From the NCBI GenBank assembly GCA_009885955.1, contig VFJS01000008.1:20475-84474 (forward strand): DNA of 64,000 nt, read 5' to 3'. The DNA comes from Spirochaetia bacterium. GTDB lineage: Bacteria > Spirochaetota > UBA4802 > UBA5550. Below are positions 45,399 through 54,181 of this stretch, one piece after another. Position 1 is the first letter of the stretch; the number at the start of each line of letters is the position of its first letter. The notes beneath the pieces were generated by a model. That model was given only the letters and a program-made list of their open reading frames with translations. It was not told the origin of the DNA and did not search any database. Both the position numbers and the translations under genes were made by a program.

Positions 45399-46645
45399 AC
45401 AATAAAAAAATTGATTTTTCCGGCAGGGGAATGAAACTCCTCCTGGCACTCATTGGCCTGGGGGGCCTGCTGATAGTTGTGCGTTTTATTTTCGGGTTAG
45501 GTTCGGTTTCCAACCTGTCCGACGGATATCCCTGGGGTCTGTGGATCGGGGTCGATGTCCTCACCGGCGTTGCCCTTGCCGCCGGAGGTTTCACGATCGC
45601 CGCTGCGGTGCATGTCCTGGGGCTGAAAAAATACCATTCGGTAATCAGGCCGGCAATACTGACTGCGCTCCTGGGGTACATCTTTGTGGCGCTTGGAATC
45701 ATTGTTGACCTGGGCCGCGGCTGGAACATATGGCATATCATTGTATTCTGGAACAGGGATTCGGTCATGTTTGAAGTGGCATGGTGCGTGCTCCTGTATT
45801 CAACAGTACTTGCGCTCGAATTTGCCCCGGTATTTTTTGAAGAATTCAAGCTCACCGCATGGGAGGAAAAATGGGACAAATACGCGCCATGGATTAGCAT
45901 ACTGCTTGTTTCATGGTTTGTATTTGTCATGTCAGGCATTCCCTGGTATGCAGGAATAACATTCATTATTCTTGCGGCATGCTGGTTCCTGTTCAGGAAT
46001 AAACTCCCCAGGGGGAGCACGGTTATTCTTTTGATAATGGCCGGAATAATATTCTCGGTGCAGCACCAGTCATCGCTGGGTTCGATTTTTCTGATTGTGC
46101 CGACGAAGCTATCTACTCTCTGGTACACCCCGTACCTGCCGGTAAATTTTCTCATCAGCGCCATAACAGTGGGCCTGGCAATGGTCATATTTGAGTCGAC
46201 AATTTCATCCAGGGTCTTCGGAGTTGGCCTTGAAGATGATGTAGTCAAAGGCCTGGCACGTGTCCTTCCATGGGCTGTTCTGGCAACAGCTGTTGTAAGG
46301 GCAGCAACCCTCTTCCAGGCAACGGGCTTTAAACTTGATGCCTCAGGCGGGCAGCTGGCGTCATTTTTTCTGGAGATCATTGTCGGCACGGTTATTCCCT
46401 TCATCATGCTCATGTTCATGGGCGCCGGGAAATCGGCGAAGATCATTTTTTATGCCTCGGCAATGGTTGTCATCGGCGTGGTTATTAACAGGATAAATGT
46501 TTCAATCGTAGGAATAAAAATAGACGGCTATCCTGTATATGTCCCCCATATAGGCGAGATCCTGATAACCCTGGGGATCATATCCACGGGGCTGCTGGCC
46601 TTTTACATAGTCTGCATCAAGCTTCCGGTTTTTGGAAAAAGATAA
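45395..46645 (+). CDS. NrfD/HybB-type membrane subunit of formate dehydrogenase
   Basis: A 416-residue protein with about ten membrane helices, of the NrfD/PsrC/HybB type (GYPWGLWIGVDVLTGVALAAGG; GLGGLLIVVRFIFG). It takes the place of the dihaem cytochrome b (FdnI) found in E. coli Fdn and would pass electrons to the quinone pool without haem. Its start overlaps the beta-subunit stop, so they are translationally coupled. This alpha-beta-NrfD order is known from anaerobes and sulfate reducers. Confidence 0.9.
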   Translation: MNNKKIDFSGRGMKLLLALIGLGGLLIVVRFIFGLGSVSNLSDGYPWGLWIGVDVLTGVALAAGGFTIAAAVHVLGLKKYHSVIRPAILTALLGYIFVALGIIVDLGRGWNIWHIIVFWNRDSVMFEVAWCVLLYSTVLALEFAPVFFEEFKLTAWEEKWDKYAPWISILLVSWFVFVMSGIPWYAGITFIILAACWFLFRNKLPRGSTVILLIMAGIIFSVQHQSSLGSIFLIVPTKLSTLWYTPYLPVNFLISAITVGLAMVIFESTISSRVFGVGLEDDVVKGLARVLPWAVLATAVVRAATLFQATGFKLDASGGQLASFFLEIIVGTVIPFIMLMFMGAGKSAKIIFYASAMVVIGVVINRINVSIVGIKIDGYPVYVPHIGEILITLGIISTGLLAFYIVCIKLPVFGKR

Positions 46646-46675
46646 AAATAAATTTTTACGCTTTATGTATGTAAC

Positions 46676-46711
46676 CCGGAACTGAACCTTAGCATGAAGG
46701 TTCAGTTCCGG
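46676..46711 (+). terminator. 15-bp perfect hairpin between the FDH operon and fdhE
   Basis: CCGGAACTGAACCTT and AAGGTTCAGTTCCGG pair perfectly over a 6-base loop. There is no T tract, so it may act as a stability or processing element rather than a full terminator; fdhE begins 31 bases later. Confidence 0.45.
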
Positions 46712-46742
46712 CATAGGTAAAAAATCAAGGCACGGAGTGTAT

Positions 46743-47624
46743 ATGAATGATCCCGGAAAAATAGTAGAATCTTTTTTCAACGATATGGCAGCGCTGTATA
46801 GCTCACGCTCCGGTTTTTTTAATACATCCTTTTATCAAAGCATCATTGATAAGAATATTGCGTTGATCAAAGAAAAAAAATATGCCATTACAGATGACAT
46901 ATGGGAGATTGATGAAGCCGGCAACATGGACTTTCTATCAGCACTCATGGATCTCATTCAGAAACATATAGTTGAGTACAGGGATGAGGCCGGAAATTTA
47001 AAAAAAATATTTGAAAGTAACAGGGAAGTATCGAAAAAATATATTCTTGATGTCCTGACAAACAACGGCAGGAACATTGTTGATTTTTCCATCCGGAACC
47101 GGCTCTCCAATGACTTCCTTACATTTTACTCGATTTTTGCCGCGTACAAGTATAGAAATGCAGTTACCTTATATGTAAAAAACAGGTTCGACCTCAGTTC
47201 CCATGTTTCCGGGCTGTGTCCCGTCTGCGGCCACTGGCCCGGGATTTCATATATCACCGGAGAAACCGGCGCCCGGATAATGCAGTGCATATGCTGCGGG
47301 GCAGGGTGGACATTCAGGAGAATGAAATGCTCCTTCTGCCTCAAGAGCGGCAAGGAGTCCCTTGGGTATCTGAATATCGAAGGGGTGGATAACCTCTCGG
47401 TATATACCTGTGACAGCTGCAGAAGGTATATTAAAACCGTCAGGGTTAACAGCGAGGAGCTCGGCCTTGACGATGACAGGCCTCTTTTTGATTATCTGAA
47501 AACCGGATTTCTGGACATCGCTGCCATACAGAATAAGTATGTACAGGAATCAATGCTTACAACGAGGTTCACCGGGGCCGAGGATGAGCATTTAAGGGAA
47601 TACATTGATATGCTCGAATATTGA
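46743..47624 (+). CDS. fdhE: Formate dehydrogenase accessory protein FdhE
   Basis: ATG 46743 lies five bases after GGAG; the GTG at 46737 inside that site is not the start. The 293-residue protein has the four-CxxC FdhE zinc/rubredoxin-like core: CPVCGHWPG, CICCGAGW, CSFCLKSG and CDSCRRY. FdhE is needed for formate dehydrogenase maturation and binds the catalytic subunit before Tat export. Position downstream of the FDH genes agrees. Confidence 0.92.
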   Translation: MNDPGKIVESFFNDMAALYSSRSGFFNTSFYQSIIDKNIALIKEKKYAITDDIWEIDEAGNMDFLSALMDLIQKHIVEYRDEAGNLKKIFESNREVSKKYILDVLTNNGRNIVDFSIRNRLSNDFLTFYSIFAAYKYRNAVTLYVKNRFDLSSHVSGLCPVCGHWPGISYITGETGARIMQCICCGAGWTFRRMKCSFCLKSGKESLGYLNIEGVDNLSVYTCDSCRRYIKTVRVNSEELGLDDDRPLFDYLKTGFLDIAAIQNKYVQESMLTTRFTGAEDEHLREYIDMLEY

Positions 47625-47636
47625 TACCTGATTGAA

Positions 47637-48641
47637 TTAGTTCACCGTGGATCCCTGGCACGAAGAACCTGCCCCTGCGGTACAGCCGTAACAATGATTC
47701 CCGGTTACAATTTTCCGATCTACAAGCTTTTGCAAATCGAAATCTGTAATATCGGCCGGTGCTCCATGGTTGACTGGCAGGTTCAGCATCTGATTAAAAT
47801 CGCAGTCGTACAGGGTACCATCCCATCCAACTGAAATGGTTTTTTTGCACATAACATTTTCTGCAGCCAATGGATTATATGCTCCGCACAGATCGGCCAT
47901 GTAGTCCGCAAAATTTCCTGATTTCATAAGGTATTCAAGGTACCGGCCCACCGGGACGTTTGTTATGCAAAAAAGAGTGTTGAACAGTACTTCTTGAATA
48001 TTCAAGAGATTTTGTTTATACTCTACACCAAGAGAATTCTGAGCCCCGGGTAGATATGCGCCTGCCGGATTGTGCACAATATCAATGACAAGCCCGCTGC
48101 CCTCCTGACCATATCCTTTTTTATTTAATAGCCTCATTGCCTGAATGATACGTGTAAAAACACCTGCGCCACGCTGCCGGTCAGTTCTGTCTTCATGGTA
48201 ATCCGGCAGGGATGTCACGATTTCCACCCGGTTTTCGGCAAAAATATCAATGAACCCTGAATATTCCGCTTCGAGAAGAATTACAAGGTTAGAACGCACG
48301 ATGAGACGTTTGCCCAATTTCCCCACCTCACCGATAAACCATTTCAGGTGATGGTTCATTTCCGGTGAACCTCCAGTTATATCAACAGTCGATATGCAGG
48401 GCATCCTGGCCAGCTCAAGGCATACACTCAGTGTTTCCCTGGACATCATTTCAGTCCTCGATGGCCCTGCCTCTACATGACAGTGTCTGCACGTCAAATT
48501 ACAGCGCCGGCCTATGTTGATTTGCAGTATTTCAATTTTATCAGCCGACAATGGTTTATTTAATGAGTGTTCTACCCTTTCATGGAATGGAATGCAGCCG
48601 GGGGCACTTTGCAATATATGAAGTTGATCTTTACTATCCAT
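47637..48641 (-). CDS. arsS: Radical SAM protein, arsenosugar biosynthesis (ArsS) family
   Basis: ATG 48641 follows AGGAG and overlaps the TGA of the preceding gene by one base; a GTG at 48644 is an alternative. The 334-residue protein has the CxxxCxxC cluster (INIGRRCNLTCRHCHVEAGP, Cys47, 51, 54) and a Cys-rich tail: VGWDGTLYDCDFNQMLNLP and HCYGCTAGAGSSCQG. These match the radical SAM/Cys-rich (TIGR04167) family, linked to arsenosugar formation. Some family members carry Sec in the tail; here the codon is TGC. It sits with an AhpD-like and a flavin oxidoreductase gene. Confidence 0.88.
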   Translation of the reverse strand: MDSKDQLHILQSAPGCIPFHERVEHSLNKPLSADKIEILQINIGRRCNLTCRHCHVEAGPSRTEMMSRETLSVCLELARMPCISTVDITGGSPEMNHHLKWFIGEVGKLGKRLIVRSNLVILLEAEYSGFIDIFAENRVEIVTSLPDYHEDRTDRQRGAGVFTRIIQAMRLLNKKGYGQEGSGLVIDIVHNPAGAYLPGAQNSLGVEYKQNLLNIQEVLFNTLFCITNVPVGRYLEYLMKSGNFADYMADLCGAYNPLAAENVMCKKTISVGWDGTLYDCDFNQMLNLPVNHGAPADITDFDLQKLVDRKIVTGNHCYGCTAGAGSSCQGSTVN

Positions 48642-48979
48642 CACATCTCCTTTTTTTTAATTATTTTCCTCATCTGAAGCGAATGCGCAAGCACGACTCC
48701 TGCTGCCATTGCTGCTCCTGTATGGACCGCCTCCATCATTTCATCATTCGTTATGGCCATTGAAAGGCATTTGTTGGTATATACATCGATGCAGTACGGG
48801 CACTTCTGGGTAGTGGCTACGGCAAGGGCAATGAGGGTCTTCTCTCGTTCAGTCAGCTTCCCGGCCGTTGTCGCCGAATTGTAATAACGAAAAAAATCAT
48901 CTCCCTGTTCTTTAGCGAATTCAGTGATATCGGGGAAATCGGCCAGGTCTTTTGATTCATAATAGGTACTCATTGTCAA
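48641..48979 (-). CDS. AhpD/carboxymuconolactone-decarboxylase-like peroxidase
   Basis: A 112-residue all-helical protein with the AhpD-type redox motif KCPYCIDVYTNKCL (CxxC near 57-60) and conserved ALAVATTQ and EAVHTGAAMAAG. This subfamily is the usual neighbour of ArsS-type radical SAM genes. It may use the CxxC pair to reduce peroxides or disulfides. It is upstream of and coupled to arsS. Confidence 0.88.
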   Translation of the reverse strand: MTMSTYYESKDLADFPDITEFAKEQGDDFFRYYNSATTAGKLTEREKTLIALAVATTQKCPYCIDVYTNKCLSMAITNDEMMEAVHTGAAMAAGVVLAHSLQMRKIIKKKEM

Positions 48980-49038
48980 TCTCCTTTTGTTGTATTTATT
49001 TCAGTCACCAGTATTTTAGCAATCATTTCATAAACTTT

Positions 49039-50460
49039 TTATCGTAAGAGTAACGCCTTTATGGCTTTTTTCATCCATGGTTTAAAGGATTTTTTTGCGG
49101 CTGCGATGCTTGCGAACCTGAATATTTCCGCTTCTGTAGGGTAAGAGAAAATCTGAGACATGAAAGCAGTTGCTTTCATTTTATTTCGAATTGCCATAGA
49201 TGATAAGGGTAATATCTCACCTGCCCGATTCCCAATCATTGTTGCGCCGATGATGCGGTTTTTTTTTCCAAGAATAAGTTTAAGAAATCCTTGCGTATCG
49301 TTTTCCGTCCGGGCCCTGTCGGTTTCTTTTAAATCAATCATTATTGAGCCAATGAATAACCCTCCTTCCCTTGCCATGGGCTCGGTATATCCCACATGAG
49401 CCACTTCGGGCCTGGTATAGGTCGTCCAGGGCACTGTTGAATAATCAACCCTGGCTTTTATCAATGGGAAAATGATATTTCTGAGCGCCACACCAGCCTG
49501 GTATCCGGCCATGTGGGTGAACTGATAGGGGCCGGCAACATCGCCGCAGGCATAGATGTTTTTTACACTTGTCTGGAGATACTTATTCACTGCAATATAT
49601 CCACGCTGATCCAGATTTACCCCGCAATTTTCAAGACCTAAATCTTTTGAAACAGGTTTTCTTCCAAGAGATACCAGCAAGTGGCTCCCGGCAACTTCTC
49701 GAATTTTTCCATCCTTTTCAAGAATAACAGCTATCCCATCACCGGCTTTTTTTACCTCTTTAATGCCCGCCGACAGGGTAAGAGTAATCCCCTCTTCCCT
49801 GACAATCTTCTCCATGAGCGGAGCCACTTCCTGGTCATCTCTCGGGAAAAGATGGGCAGCCATATCAATTATTTCCACCTCTGATCCAAGATGCCGGAAA
49901 CCCTGCCCAAGTTCCAGACCTATGGGACCTCCTCCAAGGACAATCAGTTTTTTTGGAAGTGTTTGAATGCTGAAAATATTTTCATTCGTTAAAAATGGAA
50001 CATCTGAAAGGCCCGGGATTGGCGGTACGGCAGGGCGGGAGCCGGTAGCGATGACTATATACTTCCCGGTGATTGACTTGTCATTGATTTTCACCGTATG
50101 GTTATTTACCAGCGCACCCCTTCCGGGAATGACATCCACGCCGAGTGATGTAAACCGTTCAACCGAATCATGCGGCGCAATGGTTTGAATTATTCCATTC
50201 ACTCTTTTCATTACTTCAGATATGTCAATATCCTTCATGGCCGCTGAAAGGCCATATCGTACCGATTCACCTATTTCCTTTGCAAGATGCGCTGACCGTA
50301 GAAACGCCTTGCTGGGGACACAGCCGGAGTTCAGGCAATCACCGCCCATTTTATCAGCCTCTACAAGCGCAACTCTCGCACCCATTGATGCCCCGCCTGA
50401 AGCCACGACAAGGCCCCCGCTTCCTGCGCCTATTATGATTATATGATAATCATATTTCAT
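49039..50460 (-). CDS. Pyridine nucleotide-disulfide oxidoreductase (MerA/Lpd-like)
   Basis: ATG 50460 is used because GGGGG lies just before it; ATG 50472 lacks a ribosome-binding site. The 473-residue flavoprotein has IIIIGAGSGGLVVASGGA (FAD), redox-active GGDCLNSGCVPSKAFL, LIVLGGGPIGLELGQ (NAD(P)) and IYACGDVAGPYQFTH. The C-terminus (YPTEAEIFR) has a dimerisation domain but ends at LLLR and lacks the MerA terminal vicinal Cys pair, so it is not a mercuric reductase proper. It may feed electrons to the AhpD-like protein. Confidence 0.88.
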   Translation of the reverse strand: MKYDYHIIIIGAGSGGLVVASGGASMGARVALVEADKMGGDCLNSGCVPSKAFLRSAHLAKEIGESVRYGLSAAMKDIDISEVMKRVNGIIQTIAPHDSVERFTSLGVDVIPGRGALVNNHTVKINDKSITGKYIVIATGSRPAVPPIPGLSDVPFLTNENIFSIQTLPKKLIVLGGGPIGLELGQGFRHLGSEVEIIDMAAHLFPRDDQEVAPLMEKIVREEGITLTLSAGIKEVKKAGDGIAVILEKDGKIREVAGSHLLVSLGRKPVSKDLGLENCGVNLDQRGYIAVNKYLQTSVKNIYACGDVAGPYQFTHMAGYQAGVALRNIIFPLIKARVDYSTVPWTTYTRPEVAHVGYTEPMAREGGLFIGSIMIDLKETDRARTENDTQGFLKLILGKKNRIIGATMIGNRAGEILPLSSMAIRNKMKATAFMSQIFSYPTEAEIFRFASIAAAKKSFKPWMKKAIKALLLR

Positions 50461-50616
50461 AGGAACCCCCATTTACATTTCAGTTAGATTGACTATAGTT
50501 ACCGTCATCATGCTCAATTGAGATCCCCAATAAAAAGTAATGAGCCGCATCCTTGTGAGGTCCATGAGAAGGTTGATTACCTAAAAAGAAAAAATTGGGA
50601 TAAGCCTGACTTTCGT

Positions 50617-50982
50617 TTATATTTTCAATCTGTAGAACAGCCAGACTCCGAAAAAAATAACGAATAGCGCTAGAAATCCATAAGTCGCGAATGGGGCTCC
50701 TTCAAAAAGTGATATTACGAGACCTAATACTGCCGCTCCAGACCAGAGGAGCTTCATGGTGAGCATATGACGGTATGCATCCGCTTTAGCGTTACGCGCG
50801 ATAAAAGATATTCCGCCGATCCCCATAAGCGCCGCGGCAACCAGCCTGGCCGTAACCGGTTCAGCGTTCTGCCATCCCATGAGCGACATAATCGTCTTGG
50901 GCGCGAACATAAGCGGAACAGCGATAAGATAATCGACTATAAAATGAAAAATGAATAATCTTTTCAGCGATAATGGTACCAT
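50617..50982 (-). CDS. Small four-helix membrane protein
   Basis: The 121-residue protein has four membrane helices (FHFIVDYLIAVPLMFAPKTIM; LVAAALMGIGGISFIAR; MLTMKLLWSGAAVLGLVISLF; ATYGFLALFVIFFGVWLFY). It resembles uncharacterised DUF4345/DoxX-like families in general layout but I cannot name one with confidence. It lies 134 bp upstream of the flavin oxidoreductase gene, same strand. Confidence 0.7.
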   Translation of the reverse strand: MVPLSLKRLFIFHFIVDYLIAVPLMFAPKTIMSLMGWQNAEPVTARLVAAALMGIGGISFIARNAKADAYRHMLTMKLLWSGAAVLGLVISLFEGAPFATYGFLALFVIFFGVWLFYRLKI

Positions 50983-51410
50983 AATACCTCGTCACAGTAT
51001 CTTTTCAGAGATTGACAAAAAGTTTTCATTTTACCGAATAAATTATCGACATCTTGATAGGTTTCAGGTCGAGCTGAATTTTTTTTTTTGATATCATGAT
51101 GTTCTCCAATTTATTTTTATAAGTTATGAAAATATTTTTTATTCAAGAAGTCAATAAAAAAATAATTCTTGTTATTGATGACGGAGTTTTTTTATCCCCG
51201 GACTTAAAAGGGGGCTCCTATAACTTTTGAAAGGATAAATAACTTGCCCCTCCAGGCAGGTGCCTATGGGTTGCAGTTGAATAATCATATAAAATTTGTG
51301 AACATCAGAAAATTTGAAGAGATAAAGGATATATCGGAATAAATTTTTATTGATACAAAGTAAGTTTTTATATACTCTGGATTAAATTTGTTTGAATCAG
51401 GAGAAAAATT
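50983..51410. other. Intergenic, 428 bp
   Basis: AT-rich with one homopolymer run (ten T at about 51079). No RNA element or gene recognised apart from the promoter at 51350. The stretch CTCCAGGCAGGTGCC (about 51250) is its only GC-rich segment. Confidence 0.4.
51350..51376 (+). promoter_or_regulatory. Promoter candidate for the 57-residue ORF
   Basis: TTGATA (51350-51355) and TATACT (51371-51376) are 15 bp apart, just upstream of a small ORF with a good ribosome-binding site. Confidence 0.4.
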
Positions 51411-51584
51411 TTGAATAATTTACAAGGCAATAATATTGATGAGAGAATATACAGTCTTGAATCCCTTGGAGTAAATGTTGTGGCTCTTGTAAATAAATCC
51501 CTGGATATCTCTCTTGATTGGAGCAGTAATGAAATAACTGCAAGTTTTGTTTGTGCCGTAGGTGCGGTATTTAATAATTATTAA
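51411..51584 (+). CDS. Small ORF of 57 residues, unknown
   Basis: The frame starts at TTG 51411, seven bases after AGGAG, and encodes NNLQGNNIDERIYSLESLGV, continues with a hydrophobic stretch and ends in SFVCAVGAVFNNY. It has a promoter candidate, a consistent ribosome-binding site and no overlap with other genes. Composition is protein-like but no family is recognised. It converges on the coiled-coil gene 33 bp away. Confidence 0.5.
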   Translation: MNNLQGNNIDERIYSLESLGVNVVALVNKSLDISLDWSSNEITASFVCAVGAVFNNY

Positions 51585-51616
51585 TAAATTTTTTTATACA
51601 CTTCCTGAATTACATT

Positions 51617-51955
51617 TTACTTCTGTTTGTGAAACATATTATACGTTGCGTCATTATAAAACGTATCATTTGATAATGATAATATTTCCTGTGTTTTTCT
51701 AATCTTTTCAGCAGCGCCGTTAAGAATAGCATCGCATTTTTCAATGATTTCATTATAGGTATTTTTTGTTTGCTGTTGAACGTCACTGCTCAAACTGTTA
51801 AACTGCTCTGTAATCTCGTCTTTTACATTTTTGCTGTAATCCACTGCGGTTTGGATTATAGTTAAACCATAGTTGCTGTCGACAAACATCTTAAAGTATT
51901 TATCAACTGAAGCAAGTGACTCTTGAAGTATTGAGTTAAATGATTCGTTTTGCAT
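51617..51955 (-). CDS. Small helical, phasin-like protein
   Basis: The 112-residue product is nearly all helix with heptad character (ASVDKYFKMFVDSNYGLTII; VKDEITEQFNSLSSDVQQQT; AAEKIRKTQEILSLSN). Amphipathic proteins of this size and pattern include phasins that coat polyhydroxyalkanoate granules, but no PHA genes are in the window and the match is by general character only. Confidence 0.6.
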   Translation of the reverse strand: MQNESFNSILQESLASVDKYFKMFVDSNYGLTIIQTAVDYSKNVKDEITEQFNSLSSDVQQQTKNTYNEIIEKCDAILNGAAEKIRKTQEILSLSNDTFYNDATYNMFHKQK

Positions 51956-52129
51956 AAAAACCTCTTTTATAAATGAATTGTATGGAAAATTTAAATTACA
52001 TTAATAAATAATAGCAAACTATAGAAGAGATTGTAAAAAAGTGCAATTCAAAAATAGATTTTTAAGAAAAAAAATTTAAAAAAAAGTTTGATATGTAAAA
52101 AGGTGAGATTGAGGCGGTACTTCACTAGT

Positions 52130-52165
52130 GTTTATCAACCGGTTTTCGTAAACCGGTTGATAAAC
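52130..52165. terminator. Perfect 16-bp palindromic hairpin after etfA
   Basis: GTTTATCAACCGGTTT and AAACCGGTTGATAAAC pair fully over a TCGT tetraloop, 19 bp past the etfA stop. No T tract follows on the minus strand, so it may be a 3' stabilising stem or a factor-assisted terminator. Confidence 0.55.
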
Positions 52166-52183
52166 GGAATTTGACTTTATTGT

Positions 52184-53380
52184 TCAGGCTTTTTTACGGT
52201 TTTTTAATGCTTCAGTCAGTCTCGGAACAATTGCATGAGCATCACCGATAATGCCGTATTTTGCGACATTGAATATTGATGCATCAGGATTCTTGTTTAT
52301 GGCAATGACGATATCCGACGATTCCATACCCACCAGGTGCTGAATTGCTCCGGATATTCCGCATGCGATATAAAGTGTTGGAGAAACGGTGGTACCGCTC
52401 TGTCCTACCTGGTGAGGTTTCGGCTTAAGACCCATATCGATAGCCGCACGAGAGGCGCCTACTGCACCGTTCAGCTCGTCTGCAAGCTCTTCAAGGAGTT
52501 TAAAACCGTTACGGTCTTTCATCCCGCGACCGCCTGAAACGATTACTTTTGCTTCGTCTATCTTCTCGATGCCGTGCGATTCATCAATGAGTTTTTTGAC
52601 TGTTTTTACACGAATGATACTTTTATCGATTGGAATATTAACTGTTACTATTACGGCTTTTGCTCCGGCAACAGGAGGATTCTTCTTCATTACATTTGGA
52701 CGAATCGTAGCCATTTGAGGGCGTTTTTCCGGGCAAAGGATATTCGCCATAATATTACCGCCAAAAGCTGGACGTGTTTGAAGCAGATGCCCGTTTTTAA
52801 TTGAAAGTCCTGTACAGTCGGCGGTGAGGCCGGTAAAGAGTTCAGTTGCTACACGGGGCGCAAGATCGCGTCCGACATAGGTAGAGGGGTATAGAACCAT
52901 GCTTGGTTTATATTGAGACACCAGTGCACACATGACTGCAGAAAATGAGTCTGTATTATAATCCTGAAGCATTTCATTTTCAACTAAGTATACTTTATCT
53001 GCACCATAGCTTGCAAGTTTATCGATCATGCCGGAGACATGGTGACCGATTAAGACAGCGCACAATTCTTCTTTTAATTCGGCAGCTAAACCTTTTCCTG
53101 CCGATAACAGTTCATGGCCAATTGGTCGTATCTGTTTTTTGCCGTCTTTTGCATCGAGCAGCTCTATAAAAACCCACACGCCTTTATATGCAGAGATATC
53201 AACCGTGCCGATTGTACGAGGTATATCAATCGCATTAACCGAGCACGACTGTAAACACGCACCGCATAAAGTACAGCTCTCATTGACCTTCGCGACTTTC
53301 CCTTCCATAAACAGCGCACCAAAAGGACAAACCTTGACACACTTTGTACAGCCTATACATTCATCACTTATAGTTAACAT
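52184..53380 (-). CDS. etfA: Electron transfer flavoprotein alpha subunit with N-terminal ferredoxin domain
   Basis: A 398-residue EtfA. The first 60 residues carry two CxxCxxC..C clusters ([31 protein letters not shown]) for two [4Fe-4S] centres, an addition seen in CarE and other anaerobe ETFs. The FAD domain follows: [30 protein letters not shown] and [14 protein letters not shown]. With EtfB it accepts or donates electrons for the acyl-CoA dehydrogenase upstream. Electron bifurcation with ferredoxin is plausible. It starts 2 bp after etfB. Confidence 0.93.
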   Translation of the reverse strand: MLTISDECIGCTKCVKVCPFGALFMEGKVAKVNESCTLCGACLQSCSVNAIDIPRTIGTVDISAYKGVWVFIELLDAKDGKKQIRPIGHELLSAGKGLAAELKEELCAVLIGHHVSGMIDKLASYGADKVYLVENEMLQDYNTDSFSAVMCALVSQYKPSMVLYPSTYVGRDLAPRVATELFTGLTADCTGLSIKNGHLLQTRPAFGGNIMANILCPEKRPQMATIRPNVMKKNPPVAGAKAVIVTVNIPIDKSIIRVKTVKKLIDESHGIEKIDEAKVIVSGGRGMKDRNGFKLLEELADELNGAVGASRAAIDMGLKPKPHQVGQSGTTVSPTLYIACGISGAIQHLVGMESSDIVIAINKNPDASIFNVAKYGIIGDAHAIVPRLTEALKNRKKA

Positions 53381-53382
53381 CG

Positions 53383-54174
53383 TTATATCACTTCCTCTTC
53401 TTTTAGAATTTGGATCAGTATTTCAACCATTTCAGACGGACTTCCATTGTACATGGTTCCTTTTTCTTTGCTCACCGGCGGATATATTTTATCAACGCGG
53501 GTAGGCGAGCCCTCGAGACCAAGAAGCTTTATTTCAGCATCTATATTTTTCAGTGACCAGAGCTCTGCAGGTTTTTCCACTTGTGCCTTGTAAATGCTCA
53601 TGAAAGATGGGTATGACGGGTGATATTCATGCGGCATTATCATGGTACATAGAACCGGCATGATGCATTCAACTATTTCATGACCGCCTTCAATAAGTTT
53701 TTTAGCGATAAGCTTTTTCCCTTCTACTTTCAATTCATTGCAAAAAGTTATTTGGGGCAGACGTAACTGCTGTGCAACTCCGGGACCGGTTTGAGCCGTA
53801 TCACCATCGATGGCCATCATGCCGGCAAGAATCAGATCGAATTTTCCAATTTTGCGTATTGCCTGAGCCAGTGTATATGATGTTGCCCATGTGTCCGATC
53901 CGGCAAACGCACGATCTGAAAGAAGTATCCCTCTGTCGGCGCCAAGTGATAGCGCTAATCGGACAACTTCTTCGGCCTGAGGAGGTCCCATTGATAAAAC
54001 GGTCAGTTTTGCATTATGCTCTTTTTTTAATTTTATCGCCTGTTCAAGCGCGAAGTGATCATAGGGATTTAAAATACTAGGTACGCCTGCTCTTATAAGT
54101 GTCCCTGTTACCGGATCAACTTTAACTCTCGTTGAATCAGGAACCTGTTTTATTAACGAAATTATTTCCATCAT
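53383..54174 (-). CDS. etfB: Electron transfer flavoprotein beta subunit
   Basis: The start at ATG 54174 (or 54171) gives the family N-terminus MEIISLIKQVPDSTRVKVDP after AGAGGA; the upstream frame lies within the dehydrogenase gene. The 263-residue protein has SILNPYDHFALEQAIKLKKE, VLSMGPPQAEEVVRLALSLGADRGILLSD in two parts, and DLILAGMMAIDGDTAQTGPG, the AMP/FAD-binding signature of EtfB. The second gene of the acd-etfB-etfA operon. Confidence 0.93.
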   Translation of the reverse strand: MMEIISLIKQVPDSTRVKVDPVTGTLIRAGVPSILNPYDHFALEQAIKLKKEHNAKLTVLSMGPPQAEEVVRLALSLGADRGILLSDRAFAGSDTWATSYTLAQAIRKIGKFDLILAGMMAIDGDTAQTGPGVAQQLRLPQITFCNELKVEGKKLIAKKLIEGGHEIVECIMPVLCTMIMPHEYHPSYPSFMSIYKAQVEKPAELWSLKNIDAEIKLLGLEGSPTRVDKIYPPVSKEKGTMYNGSPSEMVEILIQILKEEEVI

Positions 54175-54181
54175 ATTCCTC

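Noticed and set aside
49039..50460. Mercuric reductase (MerA)
   Set aside because: The CLNSGC redox motif is shared by many disulfide oxidoreductases, and the C-terminal vicinal Cys pair required by MerA is absent.
51029..51097. Short minus-strand ORF with GGAG upstream, within 50983-51410
   Set aside because: It is only 23 codons, contains a ten-base homopolymer run, and its translation shows no protein-like feature.
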